Of a stretch of DNA of 64,000 nt, positions 18,808 to 26,852 are shown one piece after another. The notes under the pieces are model-generated. The model did not search any database and had not been told where the DNA came from. It saw only the letters and a program-made list of their open reading frames with translations. The stretch's first letter is position 1. The number at the start of each line of letters is the position of its first letter. A program made the position numbers and the translations under genes. Source of the DNA: Acidobacteriota bacterium (lineage in GTDB: Bacteria > Acidobacteriota > JAAYUB01); the NCBI GenBank assembly GCA_012517875.1, contig JAAYUB010000004.1, positions 37,240 to 101,239 on the forward strand, written 5' to 3'.

Positions 18808-20673
18808 TCAGAGCGGGCGGTTCCACGGCACGCCCAGGGACAGATAGTTGCCCCGCGCCTCCATCATCAGTCCGCCGCGGACCAATTCCGCCAAAACCTG
18901 ACCCACCGCCTCGGATGAATCCGGGCGGATGCCGGCGGCGGTGGCGGCCGCCGCCACCGCGCGGAGCGGTCGGGCTTCGATGCAGGCTTCCCAAGCCACG
19001 GCGGCCAGGTCTTTCAACACGGTGCGGCGCAACTCGCCGATCCGCCACGGACCGGCCAGCGGGCGGTTGTCCCACAGCTCCACCATCCCCGGGCCGCGGC
19101 GGAATTGAAATTGGATCCGCCGGTCCCGATAGGCTGCCCGCCAGTCCGTCACCAGATCCTGCAACGGGCCCGCCAGATCGCGACGGTCCGAAAGCCGTCC
19201 CGGCCAGTCCCACTTGAAGTGGAAGGCCAGTTCCGCCAGACGGACCCGGTCGGGGGGGTAGACGTAACGGTACAGCGGTGTGGGGCGGACGTTCCGGATC
19301 CCCCAGCGTTCCGGATCTTGGAAGTAGGGACTGAAGCGCTGCAGGAACACCCGGCCGGCCTTGAGGGGCGGCGGCAGGTGGGTGATGAGCCGCGCCGCGG
19401 CCAGGGTTTCGGAGTAGAACGCCGCCTGCTCTCCCGGGATGCCGAACAACAGGTGCCAGGTCACGGCGATATCTTGCTCGGCGCACCACTTGAGCAACTG
19501 GATGTTCTGCAGCGCGGATGTTCCCTTGCCCATCAGGCGGAGCATGCCGTCATGAACGCTCTCGATGCCCGCCTCGACGGCGCGGACACCGGCGGCGCGG
19601 AGCTGCGCCACCTGGCGTCGAGTCAGGGTGGGACGGATGTCGTAGAACAGCCGGAAATCCAGGCCGTCCCTGCCCAGCCGCGGCATCAGCTCACGGAGCT
19701 GGCGGGGATCCAGCACGTTGTCCACCGCCTCGAAGTCCAGGCAGTCGTGGCGGCGGGCCTGGGCGCGCATCTCCCGCCGGAGTCGCCGCGGCGGCTTCGC
19801 CCGGAACGGCATGGCCTGGCCGTTCTGGCTGCAGAACGTGCAGGGCGACTTCTCGCCCCACCAGCAGCCGCGGGCGCCTTCGTACAGAATCCGGGGCTGG
19901 ATGCGGTCGCGCAGCCCCTGTCGCCGCAGCTCATCGAAAAACGCGGCGTAGTCGGGGACGGGCGCGTCACGGAGCGGGATCAGTGGCGCCGGAGCGTCGG
20001 CGAAATGAAGGCCATCCGAATCGCGGCACGACACGCCCGGCAGACCGCGGATCGGCTCGCCGCAGCGCAGACGCCGGATCAGCTGCGGCAGGATCGCGTC
20101 CCCTTCGCCGTCGACGACGGCATCGATCCACTCGAACGCCCGCAGGTTCTCCCGGCCCATGGGTCCGGCCAGGTTCGAGCCGCCCATGACGATGCGGACG
20201 CCGGGCCAGCGATCCTTGATCCGTCTGGCCAGCAGCAGGCTGGCGACATGCTGAACGAACACCGACGTGAATCCCACCACGTCGTAATCCCCCCACGGGA
20301 TCTCGGTGAGGCACTCGTCCAGAAACGGGGGCAGGATATCCCGGACGATTGCTTCGGTGTTCATGGGCAACTGGTCGAGGATGGCCAGAATGTCGCGGCC
20401 TTCGGTCCGGGTGATCTCGGCGAGACTGTTGGCCAGTTCACCCGAGCCGTACGTGCCGAACAGGTGCTGAGAGAACAGCCAGTCGCCGAGCAGGGTGACA
20501 TTGGAGATGCACTCGTACAACCCGGGATGCATCCGGCCGGCCAGGCGGATGTTGAGGTGGTGGATGTCGGCGGCGTGCCTGTCGCGCCACAGGGCGCGTT
20601 TCAGCACGCCCAGAGCGATGGAGCCCCGGCGAGCCGAGGCCCACGGCATGCACACCAGAGCGACCCGGGGCAT
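18808..20673 (-). CDS. Cobalamin-binding radical SAM enzyme, RiPP-maturation C-methyltransferase family (CX7CX2C type)
   Basis: The 621-residue protein has an N-terminal B12-binding-like half (about 1-210, with DYDVVGFTSVFVQHV and VRIVMGGSNLAGP) and a radical SAM core. Its cluster motif is GCWWGEKSPCTFC (Cys270, 278, 281), the unusual CX7CX2C form with CWWG that marks RiPP-maturation radical SAM proteins, so called because family members sit beside modified-peptide genes. QAMPFRAK follows as in the family. Characterised relatives use SAM and cobalamin to methylate unactivated carbons of peptides. The stop of the repeat gene is 15 bases upstream, making the repeat protein the obvious substrate candidate (inference). 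The SD is weak, so coupled translation is likely. Confidence 0.9.
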   Translation of the reverse strand: MPRVALVCMPWASARRGSIALGVLKRALWRDRHAADIHHLNIRLAGRMHPGLYECISNVTLLGDWLFSQHLFGTYGSGELANSLAEITRTEGRDILAILDQLPMNTEAIVRDILPPFLDECLTEIPWGDYDVVGFTSVFVQHVASLLLARRIKDRWPGVRIVMGGSNLAGPMGRENLRAFEWIDAVVDGEGDAILPQLIRRLRCGEPIRGLPGVSCRDSDGLHFADAPAPLIPLRDAPVPDYAAFFDELRRQGLRDRIQPRILYEGARGCWWGEKSPCTFCSQNGQAMPFRAKPPRRLRREMRAQARRHDCLDFEAVDNVLDPRQLRELMPRLGRDGLDFRLFYDIRPTLTRRQVAQLRAAGVRAVEAGIESVHDGMLRLMGKGTSALQNIQLLKWCAEQDIAVTWHLLFGIPGEQAAFYSETLAAARLITHLPPPLKAGRVFLQRFSPYFQDPERWGIRNVRPTPLYRYVYPPDRVRLAELAFHFKWDWPGRLSDRRDLAGPLQDLVTDWRAAYRDRRIQFQFRRGPGMVELWDNRPLAGPWRIGELRRTVLKDLAAVAWEACIEARPLRAVAAAATAAGIRPDSSEAVGQVLAELVRGGLMMEARGNYLSLGVPWNRPL

Positions 20674-20688
20674 GGACGGAGCAGCCCG

Positions 20689-21978
20689 CTACTTGCCGCC
20701 GTCAAGGCGGTTGCCGTCGAGACTCTGCTTCAGGCCGCAAAGATCGCGCACACCGGTTTCCAGGCGGCCCAGGGCGCCGAGCTGCTCCCGAAGGCGGCCC
20801 AGCGCGTCCAGTCCCTCGGCCGAACGCATGTCGCGCAGTCCGGCCACGTCGCGCAGCGTGTCAGTGAGACCATCCAGGAACGGAGACGGCTCAATTCCGG
20901 CATAGATTCCAGGTCCTGTCTGCTCCGCCACGCCACTTGGTACAGTGCGCCGACCCACCTCGTCCAGTCCGTCGGGCATGGCGCGCCGGCCCACCTCATC
21001 GAGACCGCCCGGCAGGGTGCGCCGACCCACCTCGTCCAGACCGTCGGGCATGGCGCGGCGGCCCACCTCGTCCAGTCCGTCGGGCATGGCGCGGCGGCCC
21101 ACCTCGTCCAGACCGTCGGGCATGGCGCGGCGGCCCACCTCGTCCAGTCCGCCGGGCATGGCGCGGCGGCCCACCTCGTCCAGTCCGCCGGGCATGGCGC
21201 GGCGGCCCACCTCGTCCAGACCGTCGGGCATGGCGCGGCGGCCCACCTCGTCCAGTCCGCCGGGCATGGCGCGGCGGCCCACCTCGTCCAGTCCGCCGGG
21301 CAGGGTACGCCGGCCCACTTCCTCCAACCCGTCGGGAATGGTACGCCGACCCACCTCTTCCAGGCCGTCAGGCATGGCGCGCCGGCCGACTTGATCGGCA
21401 CCGTCGGGGATGCCGCGGCGACCCACTTCGTCGAGCCCGCCGGGCAGGGTGCGGCGACCCACTTCTTCCAACGTGTCGGGGATCCCGCGACGACCGACTT
21501 CATCAAGCCCACCGGGCATGGCGCGCCGACCCACCGCGTCCTGACCGGATAAATCACCGGCGCCGGGTGTCACCAGGGATAGCCCGCCCAGCAGCGGATT
21601 GAGCAACCCGTCCTGGCCGATGAGGCGATTCAGCAGTCCGCCGTCGAACACGCCGCCCAGCGATTGGGCCAGCCCGGCCGTCGGATCGAATCCCGGATCG
21701 GCCAGGATGTCCCGCACGGCGCCCAGGTGGGGTGATGCGCCAGCCACGGCGCTGAGAAAATTGGCCGGCGACGGAAACTCGGCCGCGCCGGCTACCGTCG
21801 CAAGCCCTGCCGGCGGGACCAGTCCCGGCGGCGCGAAACTCTGGATGACCTGGTCCAGCGGAACCGAGGCGGTCTGGGCCAGCGTGGCCGAGACACCCTG
21901 GGCGACCGAGTCCAGGCCGGAAGCCAGCGCCTCGAAATTTGACAACTGCATGAAACCGGACAAGGGACCGATTGACAT
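20689..21978 (-). CDS. Repeat protein with 17 tandem 12-residue units; candidate multi-core substrate of the adjacent radical SAM enzyme
   Basis: The 429-residue protein has three parts: an N-terminal 148 residues rich in Gly, Ala, Leu and Pro; 17 uninterrupted units of 12 residues (149-352); and a 77-residue helical C-terminal part with the only Cys (DLCGLKQ). The unit consensus is VGRR-[AGT]-[MILV]-P-[DG]-GL-[DE]-E. V, G, R, R and P never vary; the fifth, sixth and eighth positions do. No signal peptide, NHLP or Nif11 leader is recognised. GAGGAGG lies ahead of the ATG. It heads a minus-strand unit with the radical SAM and TPR genes. I do not recognise the family; it may be a precursor cut at Arg-Arg, or a modified structural protein. 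Confidence 0.85.
   Translation of the reverse strand: MSIGPLSGFMQLSNFEALASGLDSVAQGVSATLAQTASVPLDQVIQSFAPPGLVPPAGLATVAGAAEFPSPANFLSAVAGASPHLGAVRDILADPGFDPTAGLAQSLGGVFDGGLLNRLIGQDGLLNPLLGGLSLVTPGAGDLSGQDAVGRRAMPGGLDEVGRRGIPDTLEEVGRRTLPGGLDEVGRRGIPDGADQVGRRAMPDGLEEVGRRTIPDGLEEVGRRTLPGGLDEVGRRAMPGGLDEVGRRAMPDGLDEVGRRAMPGGLDEVGRRAMPGGLDEVGRRAMPDGLDEVGRRAMPDGLDEVGRRAMPDGLDEVGRRTLPGGLDEVGRRAMPDGLDEVGRRTVPSGVAEQTGPGIYAGIEPSPFLDGLTDTLRDVAGLRDMRSAEGLDALGRLREQLGALGRLETGVRDLCGLKQSLDGNRLDGGK
20923..21534 (-). repeat. 17 tandem copies of a 36-bp in-frame repeat
   Basis: The array encodes residues 149-352 of the repeat protein. Units in the centre (8-14 and 16) are nearly identical in DNA and differ mainly by a single base that switches Asp (GAC) and Gly (GGC) at position 8; outer units are more diverged. 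Copies abut without spacers and keep the reading frame. This is the pattern of recent unit duplication from the middle of the array, not a CRISPR. Confidence 0.95.
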
Positions 21979-22169
21979 GATACGCCTCCTCGCGAACGAT
22001 GGGCTGCCAGATGATTATCGATGATACGCCAGAAAAGTTGCCAACGGGAAGGAATTGTACCGAAACGTGCGGTGAGTCTTCCGCTCTCGGGCGAAGGCCG
22101 AAAAATATGCCGCACCGGTTTGTGTCCGGTACGGCCGCGTGGATAGATGCGCGGCTGTGGTCCGTTGCG

Positions 22170-22763
22170 TCAGCGCCTGGTGCACTCCAGCATGTAAGCG
22201 ACCGCGTCGAGATCCACGGCGCCGGTGATCTCCTCCACCGAACGCGTCAGGTCGGGTCGGTGGCTCATGATGGCGTCCTTGATCATGAAGGTGCGGAACT
22301 CCAGTTCCTTGGCGTCGAAGTAGGTGTATAGCACACAGCCCACAGCGCTCAGGCCGCAGAGGAACACCGTGTCCGCTCCCTGGTCACGCAGGATTTTTTC
22401 CAGATCCGTCTTCTTGAACGCGCTGGGATAGTTCTTGATCACCTTCAGATCGCCCGCCTGGATGGGAACGGTTTTCGGAAACTCGAACGGTTCGGACCCC
22501 GGAGGCGGCCCCTGCTTGGGATCGGTGTGATAGACGAAAATGATGGGATAGCCGTTCTTCCGGAACACGTCGATGGCGGCATTGATCATGAACATCCCAA
22601 CGCCCCGGTGCTGTTCGGGGACGTAGCCGAGGTAGGCGTTCTGGATGTCGATGACCAGCAAAGCCGGCTTCCCTTTGGCCGGTACCGCCGGTGCCTCGCC
22701 GTCGGCCAGGACCGGCGCCAGCAGCGCCAGGGTCAGCAGCGCGAGCGTCAAGGATCGTTTCAT
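22170..22763 (-). CDS. Exported isochorismatase-family cysteine hydrolase
   Basis: The 197-residue protein starts with a signal peptide (MKRSLTLALLTLALLAPVLA) followed by the isochorismatase fold. The catalytic triad is visible: Asp in LLVIDIQNAYL, Lys in SAFKKTDL and Cys in LCGLSAVGCVLYTY. The family includes amidases such as nicotinamidases and isochorismate hydrolases; an exported member probably acts on an amide or related substrate in the periplasm, which cannot be named from sequence. GGGAGGA precedes the ATG. It stands alone, divergent from the cyclase-family gene. Confidence 0.88.
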   Translation of the reverse strand: MKRSLTLALLTLALLAPVLADGEAPAVPAKGKPALLVIDIQNAYLGYVPEQHRGVGMFMINAAIDVFRKNGYPIIFVYHTDPKQGPPPGSEPFEFPKTVPIQAGDLKVIKNYPSAFKKTDLEKILRDQGADTVFLCGLSAVGCVLYTYFDAKELEFRTFMIKDAIMSHRPDLTRSVEEITGAVDLDAVAYMLECTRR

Positions 22764-22877
22764 GGTGTCCTCCCGGTTGGGTATCGATTGTGGCGGATGG
22801 ATTCCGTCCTCTGTCCGTAGCATACGAATTTGATGCAGGCCGGGTTTCGGCCATCGCTGTGGGGTTGTCGGGAGTGG

Positions 22878-22907
22878 TTGCGACGATTGTTGCGGGTCGC
22901 GTACAAT
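22878..22907 (+). promoter_or_regulatory. Possible promoter of the cyclase-family gene
   Basis: TTGCGA (22878-22883) and TACAAT (22902-22907) are separated by 18 bases, about 58 bases ahead of the start codon. The -10 box is good and the -35 box imperfect. Confidence 0.4.
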
Positions 22908-22964
22908 TCGGCAGCGACAACCGCACCCAGGAGCACTAATTGTGGGGCGTCGCGGAGGTGAGAG

Positions 22965-23609
22965 ATGACGGATGCCAAAAACCCGGAACGGGACGTCCGC
23001 TGGATCGACATCAGCCGGCCGCTGGGGCCCGCCACCCGGGTGTGGCCCGGTGACCGTGCGGTGGAGGTCGTGACGAAGCGGAACTCCGTCGGTGACATCA
23101 CCTGGTGCGTGTCCCGCCTGGCGCTGTCGGTGCATGCCGGCACCCATCTGGACGCGCCGGGGCACATGCTGCCCGGCGCGCCGGGTATCGGCGACTTTTC
23201 GCCGGCGCTCGGCTGCGGTCCCGCCCGGGTGATGGACACCGCCGGCGCCCCCGCGGACGAAGCGGCCGCGCGGCGGGCGCTGGGAGTCGAGCGAGTGCTC
23301 TTTCGGACGGGCACCTCACCGGTGGGCCGCGAGTTCGAGGGGCCGTTCGCCTTCATCACCGCGTCCGCCGCACGGGTTTTGGCGGACGGCGGCGTCCGTC
23401 TCGTGGGCATCGACACGCCGTCGGTGGACGCTTTCGGCGACGAGTCGGCTCCCGCTCATCGGATCCTGTTCAGTGCCGGAATCTACCTGCTGGAGAACCT
23501 TGATCTCGTCGATGCGCCGCCGGGCGAGTACCGGCTCTGGGTCACCCCGCTCCCCCTCGGCGACCTCGACGCCTCCCCGGTGCGCCCCTGGCTCCTGGCC
23601 GAGCCGTAG
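22965..23609 (+). CDS. Cyclase-family metal hydrolase, kynurenine formamidase-like
   Basis: The 214-residue protein carries the family signature LSVHAGTHLDAPGHML, whose His and Asp bind divalent metal, plus DISRPLGPATRVWPGD near the start and LVGIDTPSVD in the middle. Relatives hydrolyse N-formylkynurenine or cyclic amides and isatin. Kynurenine formamidase is the nearest functional guess, but no tryptophan-degradation gene is nearby, so a general assignment is safer. A GGAGGTGAG SD precedes the ATG. Confidence 0.85.
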   Translation: MTDAKNPERDVRWIDISRPLGPATRVWPGDRAVEVVTKRNSVGDITWCVSRLALSVHAGTHLDAPGHMLPGAPGIGDFSPALGCGPARVMDTAGAPADEAAARRALGVERVLFRTGTSPVGREFEGPFAFITASAARVLADGGVRLVGIDTPSVDAFGDESAPAHRILFSAGIYLLENLDLVDAPPGEYRLWVTPLPLGDLDASPVRPWLLAEP

Positions 23610-23760
23610 GCCGCATTCAACCCCCACGGGCCGGTGAACCGGATGAACAAAGATTGAGCTGCGAACGATAGCCGTCAACCGGGCATGGCACGGAGCCGGC
23701 GGGACGGAGCAGTGGGCGGACGAGGCGGTCGTCCCGTCCGCCGTGGAATTTGGTGCCCGC

Positions 23761-24243
23761 CTACATCAGTGCGCGGATGCCGAACTCGTGTACCAGGCGC
23801 CCGCCGAGATGTCCGGTGTTGATCAGCCCCCAGACACCGACCAGATAGAGGACCAGGTACACGGCGCTCGTCAGGACGAACGCTTTCGCCCCGAGTTCCT
23901 TTTTCAGGACGGCCGGACCGAACAGAATCAGGGCGTACAACACGGTGAGCGCGGTGAAGACGTTCCGGGTGGTTTCGCCCATCTCCTCGTGCTGCTCGAT
24001 GACGGGCATGGTGGCCTCGGTCTTGTCGGCCAGCTCCCCGGCGGCTTGTCCGGTGGAAACGGCGACAAAGGCGGCGGCGGTGCCCAGCACCATCAGGATC
24101 AGAGCCGACAGGGCAAAGGCGCGGCGATGGACCGAGACGGCCATCGCCAGCACCAGGAAGATCGGCGCCACCAGCAGGAGGGCGATGGGGAAATGGACGA
24201 TCAGAACATGCAGCGTGTCCCAGCTCGGGATCGGCGGTAACAT
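23761..24243 (-). CDS. DUF2231-type membrane protein
   Basis: The 160-residue integral membrane protein has about four hydrophobic helices. The first helix contains LHVLIVHFPIALLL, the conserved His-Phe-Pro motif of DUF2231 proteins, some of which are thought to bind haem. A soluble segment (about 67-93) is rich in Glu and His. Function unknown. It lies 28 bases downstream of the exported rubrerythrin gene on the same strand, so the two may be co-transcribed and both concern redox chemistry outside the cytoplasm (inference). Confidence 0.78.
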   Translation of the reverse strand: MLPPIPSWDTLHVLIVHFPIALLLVAPIFLVLAMAVSVHRRAFALSALILMVLGTAAAFVAVSTGQAAGELADKTEATMPVIEQHEEMGETTRNVFTALTVLYALILFGPAVLKKELGAKAFVLTSAVYLVLYLVGVWGLINTGHLGGRLVHEFGIRALM

Positions 24244-24271
24244 GGTGGTGTGTGCGGGTGCGGGACCGGCT

Positions 24272-24910
24272 CTAATTCACGACCATGTACATGCTGATTG
24301 GCTCGAAGCAGTTGGGGCACTTGTCGAAATTGATTTGGGCGACGGTGTAGCCGCACTCGGTGCAGACCTGATAATCCGTCTTTTTACTGCCTTTCAGGCT
24401 GTCCAGCTTGGCCAGGATTTCCGCGTATATTTTGGCGTGCCCAGTCTCCGCCCCTTTGGCGAAATTGAAAGTCCGCAGGGCCGCCTTGTTTTTATCCTTT
24501 CTGGCGACCTCGATGAACGCAGGATACATCGTGTCGCGCTCGTACGATTCTCCCCCGATAGCCGCCTGCAGGTTTTCCCGCGTTGTCTTCACGACGGCTT
24601 TCTGAATGTCCGCTTTGGGAACGCCACCCATCGATTTGATCACCTGGGCATGGGTGTTTGCGTGGATCTCTTCGGCTTTGGACGCCGCCCGGAACAGGCT
24701 GGCGACGGCGCCGTACCCTTCCTCATCGGCCTTCTGGGCGAAGGCGAGATAGCGGGCGCGGGCGTTGCTTTCCCCGTTGAAAGCGGCCTGAAGGTTTTCC
24801 AGGGTGGTGCCGGCCGTCTCGGCCGCCTGCAGGACTCCGCTCAGGCCGAGGATCAGCAAGCCACTCAGGACGACACAGACGGAGGTTCGATTCATCCGGG
24901 ACATGGACAT
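24272..24910 (-). CDS. Rubrerythrin with a signal peptide (extracytoplasmic)
   Basis: Rubrerythrins reduce hydrogen peroxide at a diiron centre, fed by a rubredoxin-like iron site. Both iron-ligand sets are present: GESNA and AEEIHA in the first helix pair, GESYE and ETGHAKIY in the second. The C-terminal rubredoxin-like knuckles are CTECG and CPNC. Unusually there is a signal peptide (residues about 5-30, ending near LQAAE), placing it in the periplasm, whereas most family members are cytoplasmic. ATG 24910 lies four bases after AGGAGG; ATG 24904 (ten bases) is equally possible. Confidence 0.92.
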   Translation of the reverse strand: MSMSRMNRTSVCVVLSGLLILGLSGVLQAAETAGTTLENLQAAFNGESNARARYLAFAQKADEEGYGAVASLFRAASKAEEIHANTHAQVIKSMGGVPKADIQKAVVKTTRENLQAAIGGESYERDTMYPAFIEVARKDKNKAALRTFNFAKGAETGHAKIYAEILAKLDSLKGSKKTDYQVCTECGYTVAQINFDKCPNCFEPISMYMVVN

Positions 24911-24958
24911 CAATCCTCCTGAAGGAAAATTTTCGATTCCGGGAGATACTGCAACAGA

Positions 24959-26635
24959 CTAGCATGATTCTCGATGCGTGGGAAAGTACACCATGAGCCG
25001 GCCGGGGGTGCCACCGGAAGAAATGTCAGGCCGGATTCTGAATGTGGATGCGGTTGTTTCGGATTCCGACGGTGGGTATGTTCCGCTGTCCGCAGCGGGC
25101 CGGCGGCGAAATCTGGCTTCCTTATTTCCGGCGGCGGCTTGGACCTTCTGGCGCTGATTCATCCGCTCCTGCACCAGCTTGAAGGCCAGGTAGTACTTGT
25201 AGATGTTGCTGACGTAGGTCACCGTCTCGCGGCCCACCCGCTTGACAACGATGATCTCGACGTTATGGAACCACTTGTTGGGATCGAGTCCGGCGGCGGT
25301 CGCCTCCTTCTGCAGCCGGGCGATTCGGTTGGGACCGGCGTTGTAGCAGGCGAACGCGAACAAGCCCTTGTTGATCCGGTCCATGGGCGCGTCCTTGAAA
25401 TACTCGTCCATCATGAACCGCATGTACTTGACGCCGGCGTGGATGTTGCGGTCTTCCTTCTCGATATCGGGGATGTTCACTTCCCGGGACCGGGCGGTGG
25501 TGGGCATAACCTGCATGACCCCGATGGCGCCGACGGGACTGCGCACCCCTTGGTCCAGCCCTGACTCCTGGTACGCCTGGGCGGCGATCATCAGCCAGTC
25601 GAAATCGTATTGGCCGGCGTATTTCTGGAGCAGCGCGACGAGGGCTTTGAACTTCTTCACCTCCCGCTCGTTGGTGGAGTTCTTGATCCAGCGGGTGTCC
25701 TTCAGGGAACGCTGCAGGAGGGTGTTGGCGAACAGGGTGCCCATCTTGTGGGACTTGACGAAGGCGTTGACTTCCTTGGCCAGCCCGGGGCTCCCCTTGC
25801 GGAACGCTGCCGCGATGTCGCCGCCGGTGTTCACCGCCAGCGTTTCGTGCACCCGGATGTCCGGATAGATCTGAACCCAGAATCTTGCCAGATGGCTGTC
25901 CACCACCGTCGCCGGCAGCAGGCCGGCATTGACCATCTCCAGGATGTCTTCGTCCTCCAGTTGCTCGTCGGCCGCCCGGAGGAGGATCTCGGGCTGCTTG
26001 GTCTCGCGCCGTTCGGCATTGACCGCCTGCAGGTGCTCCCAGTAGCTGCTGGACGTCCGCACCCAGACTTCCCGGCTGGCGAGATCGTCTAAGCTCCGGA
26101 CGTCCGGTCCAGCCGGGCCAGTGACCACGACCTCCTGAACGCCGGTCATGGCCGGATCGGAAAAATCCACCAGCTCCTGCCGTTCAGGGATGACGGTCAG
26201 GTTGCCCAGGGCCAGGTCGCCGCGGCCTTCGATCAGGTACTGGATCAGTTGGTCGCGGCGAACCGGGATGGCCACCACGTGGACCTTTAGCGCCCGGGTG
26301 CGGAGCTTCTGGTTGAGGACCTTCTGGAACTCCCGGAGCATTTCCGTGGCTATCCCGCGCTGGTCGCCCCGGTCAATGAAGAAATACGTTTTGCTGTAAG
26401 GGACCAGCGCCCGGATGTACCGGCGCTTGACCATGCCGTCGTGGTCGCCGGTCCATGGCGGCATGATGGGGGCGATGACGGGATCCTGATAGTCAGCCGC
26501 GGAGGCTTCGGCGGCGTGGGCGGTTGTCTCGGTCGCCGGTGCCGCCGCCGGCTGTTCGCCGGGACCCGCCGGCGACCCGCCGCACCCGAACAGGAGCAGA
26601 ATCGCGAAGACCGCGGTGCCGGCGCTCCAAAGCAA
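24959..26635 (-). CDS. mltF: MltF-like membrane-bound lytic transglycosylase (lipoprotein); possible nonsense mutation at its 5' end
   Basis: The order is a lipoprotein signal with lipobox LLFGC (Cys18), a periplasmic substrate-binding domain of the SBP_bac_3 type (about 70-310), then an SLT transglycosylase domain with catalytic Glu in AAQAYQESGLD (Glu357), MQVMPTTA and CYNAGPNRI. Such enzymes cleave the MurNAc-GlcNAc bond to form 1,6-anhydro ends. The frame opens at TTG 26635, but this gives a signal peptide without positive charges. Eighteen codons further up, in the same frame, ATG 26689 has a strong SD and its product would read MACSFPS-stop-SSDHRRKPPI before the TTG. The true start may be 26689, interrupted by TGA at 26668-26666. 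Confidence 0.85.
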   Translation of the reverse strand: MLWSAGTAVFAILLLFGCGGSPAGPGEQPAAAPATETTAHAAEASAADYQDPVIAPIMPPWTGDHDGMVKRRYIRALVPYSKTYFFIDRGDQRGIATEMLREFQKVLNQKLRTRALKVHVVAIPVRRDQLIQYLIEGRGDLALGNLTVIPERQELVDFSDPAMTGVQEVVVTGPAGPDVRSLDDLASREVWVRTSSSYWEHLQAVNAERRETKQPEILLRAADEQLEDEDILEMVNAGLLPATVVDSHLARFWVQIYPDIRVHETLAVNTGGDIAAAFRKGSPGLAKEVNAFVKSHKMGTLFANTLLQRSLKDTRWIKNSTNEREVKKFKALVALLQKYAGQYDFDWLMIAAQAYQESGLDQGVRSPVGAIGVMQVMPTTARSREVNIPDIEKEDRNIHAGVKYMRFMMDEYFKDAPMDRINKGLFAFACYNAGPNRIARLQKEATAAGLDPNKWFHNVEIIVVKRVGRETVTYVSNIYKYYLAFKLVQERMNQRQKVQAAAGNKEARFRRRPAADSGTYPPSESETTASTFRIRPDISSGGTPGRLMVYFPTHRESC

Positions 26636-26852
26636 GATTGGCGGCTTCCGCCGATGGTCGGAACTTCAGCTGGGAAATGAACACGCCATGACATCTCCCT
26701 CGATTGAGCATGGTCGCCCAACGCTCCGGTTTATTGCACCCGGTCCCGTCGAAACAAGGGACCGCCGGCCTTAGATACTGGCCATCTTGAAGGGAATGGA
26801 CGAGTCAAATTCCCGGTTTCGGATAGTTCAAATTCACCGATTCCCCATCCCC

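Noticed and set aside
20923..21534. A 36-bp direct repeat array resembling a CRISPR in repeat length
   Set aside because: Units are contiguous with no spacers, keep a reading frame and encode a 12-residue protein repeat; there are no cas genes.
19105..21552. Very long plus-strand open frame (815 codons) opposite the radical SAM and repeat genes
   Set aside because: It is a by-product of GC-rich codon use and the stop-free 36-bp repeat. The minus-strand frames have family motifs and SD sequences.
20689..21978. Nif11- or NHLP-type leader peptide at the start of the repeat protein
   Set aside because: The first 148 residues show neither family's signature nor a Gly-Gly site placed just before the first unit.
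23710..23745. Inverted repeat GCGGACG...CGTCCGC between the cyclase and DUF2231 genes
   Set aside because: A 7-bp stem with a 12-base loop and no T-run; too weak to call a terminator, though the convergent position would fit.
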